Source: Reinekea thalattae (GTDB taxonomy: Bacteria > Pseudomonadota > Gammaproteobacteria > Pseudomonadales > Natronospirillaceae). From it: a stretch of 64,000 nt of DNA. The stretch is taken from contig NZ_VKAD01000001.1 in NCBI RefSeq assembly GCF_008041945.1, positions 1,922,001-1,986,000 of the forward strand, given 5' to 3'. The position numbers were made by a program, and so were the translations under genes. The notes under the pieces were generated by a model. The model saw only the letters and a list, made by a program, of their open reading frames with translations, made no database searches and was not told the origin of the DNA. How positions within the stretch are numbered: the first letter of the stretch is position 1; each line of letters opens with the position of its first letter. This document shows, piece after piece, positions 17,438 through 25,998 of the stretch.

Positions 17438-17488
17438 CTAAGCAATGGTAATAATTTTGGCGCGGAACTGGATAAATTTATTTTTCAT
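17438..17488 (-). CDS. Possible 16-residue leader peptide
   Basis: An ATG at 17488 opens a 16-codon frame (MKNKFIQFRAKIITIA) that stops with TAG inside a hairpin, CCATTGC-TTA-GCAATGG. Just after the TAG, in the same frame, come codons for QWWARLFAV, then a stop, then the terminator. The order short ORF, tandem Trp codons, hairpin, terminator resembles a transcription-attenuation leader. The downstream gene is not a trp gene and no ribosome site is obvious, so this is a weak call. Confidence 0.3.
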   Translation of the reverse strand: MKNKFIQFRAKIITIA

Positions 17489-17537
17489 AGTCTGATAATC
17501 TGACAGTTAGCCGTCGCTGTCAACTCCCCGTATTTGA

Positions 17538-18569
17538 TTAATCTGTAACAGAAATATCTAAGCTATCTGACCAAGAAGGTGAATTTTTTATATCGATATA
17601 TACTGAAATGCTCCAGCCGATTTCATTGTACTCTGCTGTAAAGCTACTCATTGCATCTCTAGGAATAGTCAAACTAAAACGGTAACTAAAGTAGTCTTGC
17701 TTATCGGGAATAGCCAGCTTGTTACTATAGGCTAATTGCTTTTCAATCAATTCTATAGCCGTATCATAATGTCTAGTTGGCCCTGCATAACCCCCGCCTA
17801 TAAAGCTTGTCGTTTCTTGTTTTTTAAGTTCAACTATCACTTGCTTTATTTTAATTTTTTTATTTGGTTTTATTTCTATATTAAGATTGACTTGCTCACC
17901 TACTGAATAAACACTTTTTGCTAAGCTAACTTTAATGTTGCTAAGTTTGTAAGTCGAAATTTTTCTATTGATCGTAGATACCGCAACAGACAACGCAATA
18001 AGACTAAAAATCACGCCTACTATTTCAGTAATAATAAGGCCTGACGACAACCCCAGCCATGCTATAACCCCCAGCATTGCAAAGATCGTCCAGTTGCCTT
18101 TTCCTTCAAGGTTGTAACGTTCCTTATCTGAAGAATTCACTTCAACTTCTGTTTTATTATTTTTTGCCAGAGAATAGATATCACTATTATTTGGGTTGTT
18201 TTTTAGAATGTAGTAAATTTCTTTCCAATACTTGTTGCCGTCAGCATCAATAGTGAACGCAGTCAAAGTCCAATTAATTTTTAGTATTTCGCCATCGTAA
18301 CTCAACGGCGGTTGATCGACCGGAAGTTCAAAATCAAACTTATATTCGCCTCTATACAATCGGCCCATATAGATCGGAACTACCCCATGCCGGTCATAAT
18401 CACGATCTACCTGACCCTTACCCTTTGCAGTCCACATTTTTGCTAGATAGACATTGCTGCACTGAACATCTGAGTTAATTTTAATGTACACACTACCTTT
18501 TAAGGTGTCATCTAAACGATACTCCCTTTTAGGATTACTTAGCGTTATGGTAATTTCTGGTGATTGCAT
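17538..18569 (-). CDS. Arrestin-like membrane protein of unknown function
   Basis: A 343-residue protein of unusual design. Residues 1-150 form an all-beta region beginning with ITITLSNPKREYRLDDTLKGSVYI and containing GEYKFDFELPVD. This resembles an arrestin N-domain (the 'ligand creates a need for coverage of two beta layers' pattern). Two adjacent hydrophobic helices lie at about 162-200. A second beta region follows (NIKVSLAKSVYSVGEQVNLNIEI ... FSYRFSLTIPRDAMSSF) with the matching C-domain character. The family assignment is by pattern only. Local base composition is more AT-rich than the flanks. No operon partner is evident. Confidence 0.6.
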   Translation of the reverse strand: MQSPEITITLSNPKREYRLDDTLKGSVYIKINSDVQCSNVYLAKMWTAKGKGQVDRDYDRHGVVPIYMGRLYRGEYKFDFELPVDQPPLSYDGEILKINWTLTAFTIDADGNKYWKEIYYILKNNPNNSDIYSLAKNNKTEVEVNSSDKERYNLEGKGNWTIFAMLGVIAWLGLSSGLIITEIVGVIFSLIALSVAVSTINRKISTYKLSNIKVSLAKSVYSVGEQVNLNIEIKPNKKIKIKQVIVELKKQETTSFIGGGYAGPTRHYDTAIELIEKQLAYSNKLAIPDKQDYFSYRFSLTIPRDAMSSFTAEYNEIGWSISVYIDIKNSPSWSDSLDISVTD

Positions 18570-18797
18570 CGTTTTAACCCACTCTCTGGTAGCTGTCGTT
18601 TAGCGAATACTCGCGACTCATTTCTAGTTTTACAGGTATCTGGCAAGCGAGTTTATCGTTATGACCTATGGCTTGCTATCGTAAAAACATAGCTTGAGAG
18701 TAATTGTGAATAAAACTGTGTCATTTGCTATTGTTAACCATGAAAAACGATCACCAGACTATTCACTATCGCTAGACAATTAACAGAGTCGATTGCT

Positions 18798-20228
18798 ATG
18801 AAGTTCCAACACAGCTACAAAACCTTAGGCGCGGATTTTTACCAGTCGGCTAAGCCCGTCCAGCCCAGCAAGCCTGAATTATTGCTATGGAATGAGCGAC
18901 TCGCAGAAGAATTGCAAATAGGCGAATTAACTGCCCAACCAGCGCTTGCCGCTGGTTACTTTTCTGGTGCTGAAATTCCTGCCAGCGCAGAGCCGATTGC
19001 ATTGGCTTATGCCGGACACCAATTTGGTTATTTTAACCCTCAATTAGGCGATGGCCGAGCGCATCTATTAGGCGAATTAGAACACCGCAGTGGTCAACGA
19101 TTAGATATACAACTTAAAGGCTCTGGGCCGACATTGTTTTCTCGCCGTGGTGATGGCCGCTGTGCACTAAAACCTGCCTTGCGGGAATTTATAATGAGCG
19201 AAGCGATGCATGCTCTAGCGGTACCAACCACTCGCTGTCTAAGTGTGGTCGCCACCGGTGAACCGGTGTTTCGCGACATGCCACAGGCGGGTGCCGTGGT
19301 GACGCGTGTCGCTGCCAGTCACATTCGAGTTGGCACGTTTGAATATTTTGCCGCCAAACAGGATAAAGCCTCGCTAGAAAAATTACTCGACTACGCCATT
19401 AGTCGTCATTACCCAAGCATCGATATTAACCATTGCAATAAAGCAGCGCTGTTTTTACAGGCGGTGATCGACAAACAAATTCATCTGGTGTGTGAATGGC
19501 TGCGCGTTGGCTTTATTCATGGCGTAATGAACACCGATAACTGTGCAATTTCTGGCGAGACAATTGATTATGGCCCCTGTGCCATGCTCGGTCGCTACCA
19601 GCCAAATACGGTTTACAGCTCCATTGATAAACAGGGTCGCTATGCCTTTAGCAACCAACCGGCGATCATTCACTGGAACATGGCTCGACTGGCCGAAGCG
19701 TTGATGGTGTTAGAGACAGGAGACGACTTCCAAACCATTATCGATCAATTCCAGCAGCGCTTTCAGCAGCGCTATCTGGCAACCTATCGTAAAAAACTCG
19801 GCTTAGTTGAGCACACTGCGCAAGATGCTGAATTGATTACCAAATTACTTACGCTAATGCAGCAACACCAATTAGATTACACTCAAAGCTTTATACTATT
19901 AGAGCAAGCACTGTCAGGCTCAGCACCGAGTAACGAAATCGCACCATTAAATAATTGGGTCGTAGAATGGAAAGACCGTATTGGCTTTGATCCTGAACGA
20001 AAAAAAGCAGCCTCTGAGCTTATGCAACAGACCAATCCACTGATAATCCCGCGCAATCATCATGTTGAAGCGGTGCTGGAGGCGTGCGAACAGGCACAGA
20101 GTGGCGAACCGGCGAAAGAGTTTTTAGCTGCGATTAGATCACCATATCAGCCAACCATCACAACACAGAAGTTTCAATCGACTGATCCAGACTACGATCA
20201 AAACTATCAGACCTTTTGTGGCACCTAA
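18798..20228 (+). CDS. selO: Protein adenylyltransferase SelO (YdiU)
   Basis: Pseudokinase-fold enzyme that transfers AMP from ATP to protein Ser/Thr/Tyr residues, with a role in redox homeostasis in E. coli. It has 476 residues, essentially the YdiU length. The family core is seen in YAGHQFGYFNPQLGDGRAHLLGE, LKGSGPTLFSRRGDGRCALKPALREFIMSEA, and the catalytic/metal region HGVMNTDNCAISGETIDYGPCAML. The C-terminus ends QTFCGT. The Cys occupies the place of the selenocysteine in eukaryotic SelO, as in other bacterial members. It converges with the receiver-protein gene at 3 bases. Confidence 0.96.
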   Translation: MKFQHSYKTLGADFYQSAKPVQPSKPELLLWNERLAEELQIGELTAQPALAAGYFSGAEIPASAEPIALAYAGHQFGYFNPQLGDGRAHLLGELEHRSGQRLDIQLKGSGPTLFSRRGDGRCALKPALREFIMSEAMHALAVPTTRCLSVVATGEPVFRDMPQAGAVVTRVAASHIRVGTFEYFAAKQDKASLEKLLDYAISRHYPSIDINHCNKAALFLQAVIDKQIHLVCEWLRVGFIHGVMNTDNCAISGETIDYGPCAMLGRYQPNTVYSSIDKQGRYAFSNQPAIIHWNMARLAEALMVLETGDDFQTIIDQFQQRFQQRYLATYRKKLGLVEHTAQDAELITKLLTLMQQHQLDYTQSFILLEQALSGSAPSNEIAPLNNWVVEWKDRIGFDPERKKAASELMQQTNPLIIPRNHHVEAVLEACEQAQSGEPAKEFLAAIRSPYQPTITTQKFQSTDPDYDQNYQTFCGT

Positions 20229-20231
20229 TCA

Positions 20232-20651
20232 TCAAACCAGACCCGCGATATTCTCTTTAATCAAACTTTCGTTACACTCTTCTTTTAAAATATAAGCGTG
20301 GACAAAATCATAAGACATGGAGGTTTCTTTTTCGTCCGGGCGAGAGGAGGAGGTTATCATTAGAATGACGCTGGCTTGCAAGTCTTTTTCTTTTCGTATG
20401 TCAGAAAAATCTTTTAGGAATTCTAACCCGTCTACCCTTGGCATATTAATATCCAAAAAAATAAGCAACGGCGGATAATCTTCGGGAAACAATAATTTTT
20501 GTTGTTCATAGCTTTCAAAAAATTCGAGCGCTTCTTTACCATCGGATTTCTCAAAGACATTAAAATCGAAACCCGCTGACTCTATTTGGCGCTTCAAAAT
20601 ATAACGGTCGACTTCATTATCATCCACAATCAATATAGAGATTTTTTTCAT
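20232..20651 (-). CDS. Single-domain response regulator
   Basis: A 139-residue receiver domain without an output domain. The acidic pair is D10/D11, the phosphoacceptor is D67 in IFLDINMPRVDG, the switch Ser is in LMITSSS, and the Lys is in YILKEE. The extended loop before D67 is typical of stand-alone receivers in Rcp1/CheY-like two-component pairs. It lies one base from the stop of the histidine kinase gene and is surely co-transcribed with it. Output is probably by protein-protein contact or relay to another protein. Confidence 0.9.
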   Translation of the reverse strand: MKKISILIVDDNEVDRYILKRQIESAGFDFNVFEKSDGKEALEFFESYEQQKLLFPEDYPPLLIFLDINMPRVDGLEFLKDFSDIRKEKDLQASVILMITSSSRPDEKETSMSYDFVHAYILKEECNESLIKENIAGLV

Positions 20652-20652
20652 C

Positions 20653-22110
20653 TTAGGATCCTTTATATTTTGGTATCATGACGTTAAATTCCGTGCCTTG
20701 ATCACTGCTTATAAAAGAAATAGTTCCCTTCATCATATCGACATGCTTTTTAACAATAGCCAAGCCTAGACCGGAGCCCTGACTAACTTGAGGATGAAAG
20801 CGCCGGAATTTTTTAAATAAGAGATGTTGATATTCCTTTGGGATTCCCAGCCCGTTATCTTTCACTGAAATCACCGTACTCTTTCCGCTGTCGGCTATCT
20901 CAACACTGACCATCGGCGTCGTTTTATTGTTATCTTTATATTTAATAGCGTTAGCGATTAGGTTTTCTAAAATTTGTTGTAGCCGAATGTATTCACCATA
21001 AAAGGTTCCGTCTGCTGGAAACGAAAAGCCAAACTGTACTGATGACGCCTCTATTTGTATCGCCAATTTATTTTGAATAGCAGAAGCTATATCGCTGAAG
21101 TCGACATGCATGGCATCGACTTCAGACACATCCGCTTTCGCCAATGTCATCATATCTTCCACTAGCTGAATTAACTGTGTTGTCTGGCTGTCTATTTTTG
21201 TCAGATTTACTTGAGCTTCTTGATAATCACCCTGCGCCATATCCATTTCTATAAGCTTAATCAGCTGGCGCGTTGTGGTTAGCGGAGATTTAAGATCATG
21301 CGACGCACGATAAGAAAATTGCTCTAGTTCTTCATTCGCTTGTTTCAGTGATGCAGTTCGGCTATCGACTATTTTTTTCAGTAGCGAATTACTTTCTTCG
21401 TTCATCGCATCTTGCTCGATGCGCTCAACGGCAACTTTAAGCAACAAACCTAACTCGCCTGAGGTTCTCTGGATGAGATTCTGTACCGTGTCGCCTTTAT
21501 CGGTTTGACCATCGGCTGACAAAATATTGATAACGCCACGAATAGAGCCTGAAATATTGCGTGAGAGATAACTGATAAACAGAATGTTGCACAGTGAAAT
21601 AATCACAATCATCGGCAGCATCACTGTGATGATAAAATTAACTGTCTTAGTTATCGGCTTTTCAAAGCGGGTAGAGTTTTCAGTAAATTCATCTACTGCT
21701 CGTCTTAGCTGCATGAGCATATCCTGATAGCTCAACTCTTGGTTTTCAAACTGATCCAGAGCCGCTAAAACAACATTGGCATCCGCAACATCCTTTTTAC
21801 AAATATCTAATGCATAGGACGTATTGATTAAGCTCATAATCAGCTTATCGACGGCATTAACTTGCAAAAGGCATTCGGCAGGCTGACGTTGAACGTCTTT
21901 TATCAAGGCACGCAAGTAATCAACATCGACCGCTTCTGTTTCCATCAACTGGCTTACGGCGTTGCTATACTCAACATTATATTTTAAATGTAACGAATTA
22001 AGCTGATGAAAGGTGGCGCCTTTGGATAATTGCAAAGCCGCCCATATGGTAATGCTGACTTCAAATACCGTCAGGCTAACAATCACCATCAACTTTCGTG
22101 ATATGTTCAT
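20653..22110 (-). CDS. Membrane sensor histidine kinase
   Basis: A 485-residue kinase. The first transmembrane helix is at residues 8-28. A periplasmic segment of about 125 residues with two Cys (80, 104) follows, then a second transmembrane helix at about 158-181, a HAMP-like linker and coiled coil. The H-box is SYRASHDLKSPL with H271. The HATPase domain has LENLIANAIKYKD (N box), DNGLGIP and GSGLGLAIVKKH. The phytochrome-type H-box fits kinases paired with single-domain receivers. The signal is unknown. Its partner is the next gene downstream. Confidence 0.93.
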   Translation of the reverse strand: MNISRKLMVIVSLTVFEVSITIWAALQLSKGATFHQLNSLHLKYNVEYSNAVSQLMETEAVDVDYLRALIKDVQRQPAECLLQVNAVDKLIMSLINTSYALDICKKDVADANVVLAALDQFENQELSYQDMLMQLRRAVDEFTENSTRFEKPITKTVNFIITVMLPMIVIISLCNILFISYLSRNISGSIRGVINILSADGQTDKGDTVQNLIQRTSGELGLLLKVAVERIEQDAMNEESNSLLKKIVDSRTASLKQANEELEQFSYRASHDLKSPLTTTRQLIKLIEMDMAQGDYQEAQVNLTKIDSQTTQLIQLVEDMMTLAKADVSEVDAMHVDFSDIASAIQNKLAIQIEASSVQFGFSFPADGTFYGEYIRLQQILENLIANAIKYKDNNKTTPMVSVEIADSGKSTVISVKDNGLGIPKEYQHLLFKKFRRFHPQVSQGSGLGLAIVKKHVDMMKGTISFISSDQGTEFNVMIPKYKGS

Positions 22111-22274
22111 GTTGCGTGCTCTTTATACAAGATCACAACTAACAATAGACGGTATCTAAGCGCTTTCCATTTATTTTTATTGTTGCCTATTCAGGCATTT
22201 AACTTCTGGAATAGGCATCACCTGAGGATCCATTCAAATCTATTTAGGCAAACTAAGCGCCTATAAACGAACAG

Positions 22275-22958
22275 CTACCAAGGATGCTCGTCACCTTGCC
22301 AAGTGAAGAATCGCCCCGTGTCATTCAAGCTAAGTTTTTGCGCCAATGCTAATAGGCCTGTGGCACTTTCTTGCGCTGTAATATCTGCATTTTCACCGCC
22401 CATATCGGTTTTAACCCAACCCGGATGCACCACACAAGCAACAACTCCCTTTGCTTTGAGTTCATTAGCAAGCACGGTAACAACCTTATTTACTGCCGCT
22501 TTTGAGCTGCGATACGCATACATACCAACACTGTCACGCTGCATAGAACCCATCTGGCTAGAGATGGTGATAATACGAGGATTTTCTGACTGCTCAATCT
22601 GGCTCAGCAAGGCACGCGTGACCATTAACGGAGCAATACTATTAATAGCAAAGGCATCCAGCCAAGCACTCGCCTCAATGCCTTCTAGAGATTGGTCATC
22701 GGCACCGATGGTGCCAGCGTTATTGATTAAAATATCGATCGTTTGACCCGCTAATTGCGCCGATAACGCCTTAATCGCTGACTGATCGGTGACTTCTAAT
22801 TCTTTTAACACCAGCTGCTGATTCGTTGCTAGTTCGCTAAGTGCATCGCTCGGCTGATTCCGATAGGTTGCTATAACCTGATAACCCTGCTGTAAAAACT
22901 GGCGGGTTAATTCCAGACCAATACCTCTAGAGGCACCTGTAATTAATACGGTTTCCAT
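22275..22958 (-). CDS. Short-chain dehydrogenase/reductase (C-factor-like)
   Basis: A 227-residue classical SDR. The cofactor loop TGASRGIG is at residues 7-14, NNAGT follows strand 4, and the catalytic Ser in TISSQMGS precedes YAYRSSKAA (Tyr-x3-Lys). Short length and the SxxGS..YxxxK pattern resemble C-factor/csgA-like SDRs. The substrate is not predictable. It appears monocistronic, facing away from the thiamine operon end. Confidence 0.88.
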   Translation of the reverse strand: METVLITGASRGIGLELTRQFLQQGYQVIATYRNQPSDALSELATNQQLVLKELEVTDQSAIKALSAQLAGQTIDILINNAGTIGADDQSLEGIEASAWLDAFAINSIAPLMVTRALLSQIEQSENPRIITISSQMGSMQRDSVGMYAYRSSKAAVNKVVTVLANELKAKGVVACVVHPGWVKTDMGGENADITAQESATGLLALAQKLSLNDTGRFFTWQGDEHPW

Positions 22959-23051
22959 GCTGCACTCCTTTTCTATAACTGAATTAAAAACGAATTGTTA
23001 GCAGCTTAAGTATGCATACAGGAAATGACAATCGAAAGGCTAAGCCAAATT

Positions 23052-23087
23052 AAAAAAGCCCGTTAATGAACATCATCATTAACGGGC
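23052..23087 (-). terminator. Terminator of the thiamine-salvage operon
   Basis: GCCCGTTAATGA and TCATTAACGGGC form a 12-bp perfect stem. On the minus strand it is followed by TTTTTTAATT. It sits 25 bases past the stop of the SSS transporter, the last gene of the riboswitch-led operon. Confidence 0.9.
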
Positions 23088-23111
23088 AACGCAGGGATTA
23101 GAACATTTAAA

Positions 23112-24551
23112 CTAGCTGGATAGTTTTTTCGCTTGGTTTGCAATGATCGAGAAGTCGAAGACTTTTTTGCTCGGCAACATCAATAGCAACAATGACACAG
23201 CAACCGGCGCAAAGCTGGCTAACATAAAGGATTCATATAAAAACTCGGCAGGCTGGCCCGGTTTTGGGAAAAAGTAAAAACCACAGACCAATCCGACAAC
23301 GATACTCACTATGGCCTGATAACTTTTATAGCGACGATTATAAAAACCAAAAAATACCGGGAAGGCCGCAGCGCAACAAAGTAAATCGGCTAACAGGAAT
23401 AGGTACAGAATACTTAACCCTTTAGAGGCAACAAACAATGCAATCGCCGACAAAGCAATAACCAACCAACGCGACAGCACGATCAAACGGGATTGCTCGA
23501 TGTTCGGCAACAAACGTTTAATATCAATAATAAACAAGCTATGAAAACTGCTCACCGAAGAGTCCGCACTGCTCATAATCAACGCCAGGCCAAAGAAGAC
23601 CAAGCCAACCAATAACGCATAGGGTGCGCCATCAAGCAGCACACTGAACAGTGCCGTTGCACCGGTTCCCGGCAGCGACAAACCAACAAAAGCCAAACCA
23701 AATAAACCCAAAGCGACAATAATCGGGAAACCAATTAGACCGCTGAGTAAAAAGCCGCTAGCTAACGCTTTGCTGTCTTTAGCTGCAAACACTCGTTGCC
23801 ATGTGCCTTGATAAAACAAGCCTGTTAATGCCACCGCTAAAAAGAAGGTAATACCCGCTTTGATACCAGAGCTTTCGAATGGATTAATTAGATGCGCAGC
23901 CTTTTGCTGCAAACCTTCGACAACCGGTGCCGCACCGCCAGTCGCATACCAACCTAACACTAAAACAAGTACGATAAACGGCAGGATAATCAACATCTGT
24001 AATCGGTCGGTGAAGATCGACACTTTAAGCCCGCCATACAGGGTGTAAAGCAGGGTTGCAACGATCACGATACTGGCTGTCAGCCATAATGGCACTGGCG
24101 CAATTAGCGCAACAATTTGAGCAATACCAGTTAAGCCCGCAGCTAAACCGATAAACAAATAAAACAACATAATCGCCAAGACAAACAGGTAAACGCCACG
24201 GCCATAACGCGCATAAACAAATTCGGTCAGCGTATGGCCATTAGGCATCAACTGACGAATACGCTTACCCAATGGAATCATCACAAGGCCCGGCACTAAT
24301 ACGCCTAAGGCATAACCAATAACACCACTGATGCCTCCCCAAGTTGCCAGCTCAGCAGGGCCAAATAAAACCCAGGTGCCAAGCGTTGTCGCCAATAATG
24401 TGAGCAGCGTTGCGCTACCAGTTTGGCTGTTTCGCGCAATAATAAAATCTTCTAGGTTAGATGGTTGGCGGCGCGCAAATAACAGGCCTGCGAGCGCAAA
24501 AAATACTGAAAAAAGACTAAGCCAAATAATGGCACTAAGGTTGGTAAGCAT
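23112..24551 (-). CDS. Sodium:solute symporter (SSS family), probable thiamine-precursor transporter
   Basis: A 479-residue membrane protein with about 13 hydrophobic segments. SSS features include the early GxxLFARRQPSNLEDFIIARNSQTG start and the TM8-like FGLALIMSSADSSVSSFHSLFIIDI, whose Ser residues contribute to the Na+ site. It is the fourth gene after thiD, thiE and tenA under a TPP riboswitch. By context it probably imports a thiamine precursor or breakdown product such as HMP or an aminopyrimidine. SSS transporters in TPP regulons have been predicted before (ThiV-type). The substrate is inferred, not shown. Confidence 0.85.
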   Translation of the reverse strand: MLTNLSAIIWLSLFSVFFALAGLLFARRQPSNLEDFIIARNSQTGSATLLTLLATTLGTWVLFGPAELATWGGISGVIGYALGVLVPGLVMIPLGKRIRQLMPNGHTLTEFVYARYGRGVYLFVLAIMLFYLFIGLAAGLTGIAQIVALIAPVPLWLTASIVIVATLLYTLYGGLKVSIFTDRLQMLIILPFIVLVLVLGWYATGGAAPVVEGLQQKAAHLINPFESSGIKAGITFFLAVALTGLFYQGTWQRVFAAKDSKALASGFLLSGLIGFPIIVALGLFGLAFVGLSLPGTGATALFSVLLDGAPYALLVGLVFFGLALIMSSADSSVSSFHSLFIIDIKRLLPNIEQSRLIVLSRWLVIALSAIALFVASKGLSILYLFLLADLLCCAAAFPVFFGFYNRRYKSYQAIVSIVVGLVCGFYFFPKPGQPAEFLYESFMLASFAPVAVSLLLLMLPSKKVFDFSIIANQAKKLSS

Positions 24552-24615
24552 TGGGTTTCCTATTTAATAAAATCAGTTAGTAGCTAATCGATTGCTAATT
24601 AAAATTTAATCACGG

Positions 24616-25326
24616 TTACGAGCGACCTGCTCGCAAACCCATGGACCAAAACTGAGCTTCCAGTTCTGTTGCGGTCGTAAAACGTTGCTGCATCTGTTGC
24701 CATCTTGGACTTTGCTCAGGCGCATCACCGACACGACGGGCAATGGCAAGATCTAACAGATGGCCGATATCAACGCAGGCCTGTTGATATTGCTCACCGC
24801 TGTAAATATCGATCCAATCTTTATAGGGGTTGCCTGCCACCGCGTAAGGCTTAAGGCGCAAGCCGATTTCACCATAGCCAAAGGCACAGGGCGCCAACGC
24901 CAGCACCAAATCTAAAAAGTCGCCTTGCAAGCCAGAGTCGAGCACATAACGGGTGTAGGCGATGGTTTCGAGTTCTTCTTTAGCGTCGTAAATTTCTGCT
25001 TCGCTGATACCTTGAGCGGCGCAGGTTTTAACGTGAATCGAAAGTTCATGGTTAATCAACGAGTCGACCGTGGCGGCACAGAGGCGCATCTCTTCTGGGC
25101 ATTCAGCTTTAACCACACCCAACGCCCAAGCGCGTGAGTAATGCATCAGATAAACGTAATCTTGAATCATGTACTGTAAGAATGATTTTTCTGGCAAGCT
25201 GCCGTCGGCTAAACCTGCGACAAAGTCGTGCTCAATATACTGTTGCCATTGCTCACTACAGCCAGCACGTAACAGGGAAAAATGTTTACCGTAATTCGGA
25301 ATCGTATCTGTCATATGTATCGCCAT
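24616..25326 (-). CDS. tenA: Aminopyrimidine aminohydrolase / thiaminase II TenA
   Basis: Hydrolyses aminopyrimidine products of thiamine breakdown so that HMP can be salvaged. It has 236 residues, all-helical. Family residues include FVAGLADGSLPEKSFLQYMIQDYVYL, the Cys and Tyr in LALAPCAFGYGEIG, and a late Glu in TELEAQFWSMGL. The Cys in ALAPCAFGY is the family nucleophile. The start may be the ATG at 25326 or the one at 25314; neither has a strong ribosome site. It lies between thiE and the SSS transporter in one operon. Confidence 0.94.
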   Translation of the reverse strand: MAIHMTDTIPNYGKHFSLLRAGCSEQWQQYIEHDFVAGLADGSLPEKSFLQYMIQDYVYLMHYSRAWALGVVKAECPEEMRLCAATVDSLINHELSIHVKTCAAQGISEAEIYDAKEELETIAYTRYVLDSGLQGDFLDLVLALAPCAFGYGEIGLRLKPYAVAGNPYKDWIDIYSGEQYQQACVDIGHLLDLAIARRVGDAPEQSPRWQQMQQRFTTATELEAQFWSMGLRAGRS

Positions 25327-25375
25327 TAAAAACGTTAAAGGGATTTTTTATTCGTAACTTAGAGATAAATAAAAA

Positions 25376-25993
25376 TTATAAATTTTGGCGCTGAGGACGA
25401 CAGCGTTCGAGCCACTCATTAACACGCTGCTCGGGGTTTTCATTGAGCGTAATATCAGTCACGGCAGAAACAATATCTGCGCCTGCGTCAAATGCGCCTT
25501 GAGCGCGATCGACCGACATGCCGCCAATGGCAACCAATGGAATATCGCCAATTTTTTCACGCCACTCGGTGAGCTTTTCTAAACCCTGTTGATGCCATTT
25601 CATTTTTTTTAAAATGGTTGGATAAACCGGGCCCAAGGCAATGTAGTCAGGTTGCAACGCCAACGCTCGGTCTAATTCGGCTTCATCGTGTGTACTGATG
25701 CCGAGTTTAATGCCGGCCTTTTTTATTGCGGCAAGATCGGCGCTGTCGAGATCTTCTTGGCCTAAGTGCAGCCACTGACAACCCAGCTCGATGGCGAGCT
25801 GCCAATAGTCGTTAATCACCAAATCACATTGATGTTCCTGACAAATTTTTTCAGCCTGAATAATCTGTTCACGCACAACCGACATCGGCTGATCTTTAAT
25901 TCGCAACTGAACCAATTCAATACCGAGCGGCACTAAACGTTGCAGCCATTCGCTGTTATCAAAAATAGGGTAGAACGCAGCCAATTTTTTCAT
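25376..25993 (-). CDS. thiE: Thiamine-phosphate synthase ThiE
   Basis: Joins HMP-pyrophosphate and the thiazole phosphate to make thiamine phosphate. It is a 205-residue TIM barrel. ELVQLRIKDQP, LVINDYWQLAIELGCQWLHLGQEDL, YIALGPVYPTILKKMKW and VAIGGMSVDRAQGAFDAGADIVSAV are the family motifs for pyrophosphate and thiazole binding. The canonical G(P)IFPT reads GPVYPT. I chose the ATG at 25993, five bases past the thiD stop. The longer reading uses a TTG inside thiD. Confidence 0.93.
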   Translation of the reverse strand: MKKLAAFYPIFDNSEWLQRLVPLGIELVQLRIKDQPMSVVREQIIQAEKICQEHQCDLVINDYWQLAIELGCQWLHLGQEDLDSADLAAIKKAGIKLGISTHDEAELDRALALQPDYIALGPVYPTILKKMKWHQQGLEKLTEWREKIGDIPLVAIGGMSVDRAQGAFDAGADIVSAVTDITLNENPEQRVNEWLERCRPQRQNL

Positions 25994-25998
25994 TTCGA

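Noticed and set aside
17347-17445. Longer N-terminus for the P-loop kinase-like gene
   Set aside because: The extension reads through a terminator hairpin, and a good ribosome site stands before the ATG at 17346.
15628-17488. Amber codon reassignment, suggested by in-frame TAG in the small membrane protein and in the leader ORF
   Set aside because: TAG ends other genes normally, for example the Lrp-type gene at 32303, so general reassignment is excluded.
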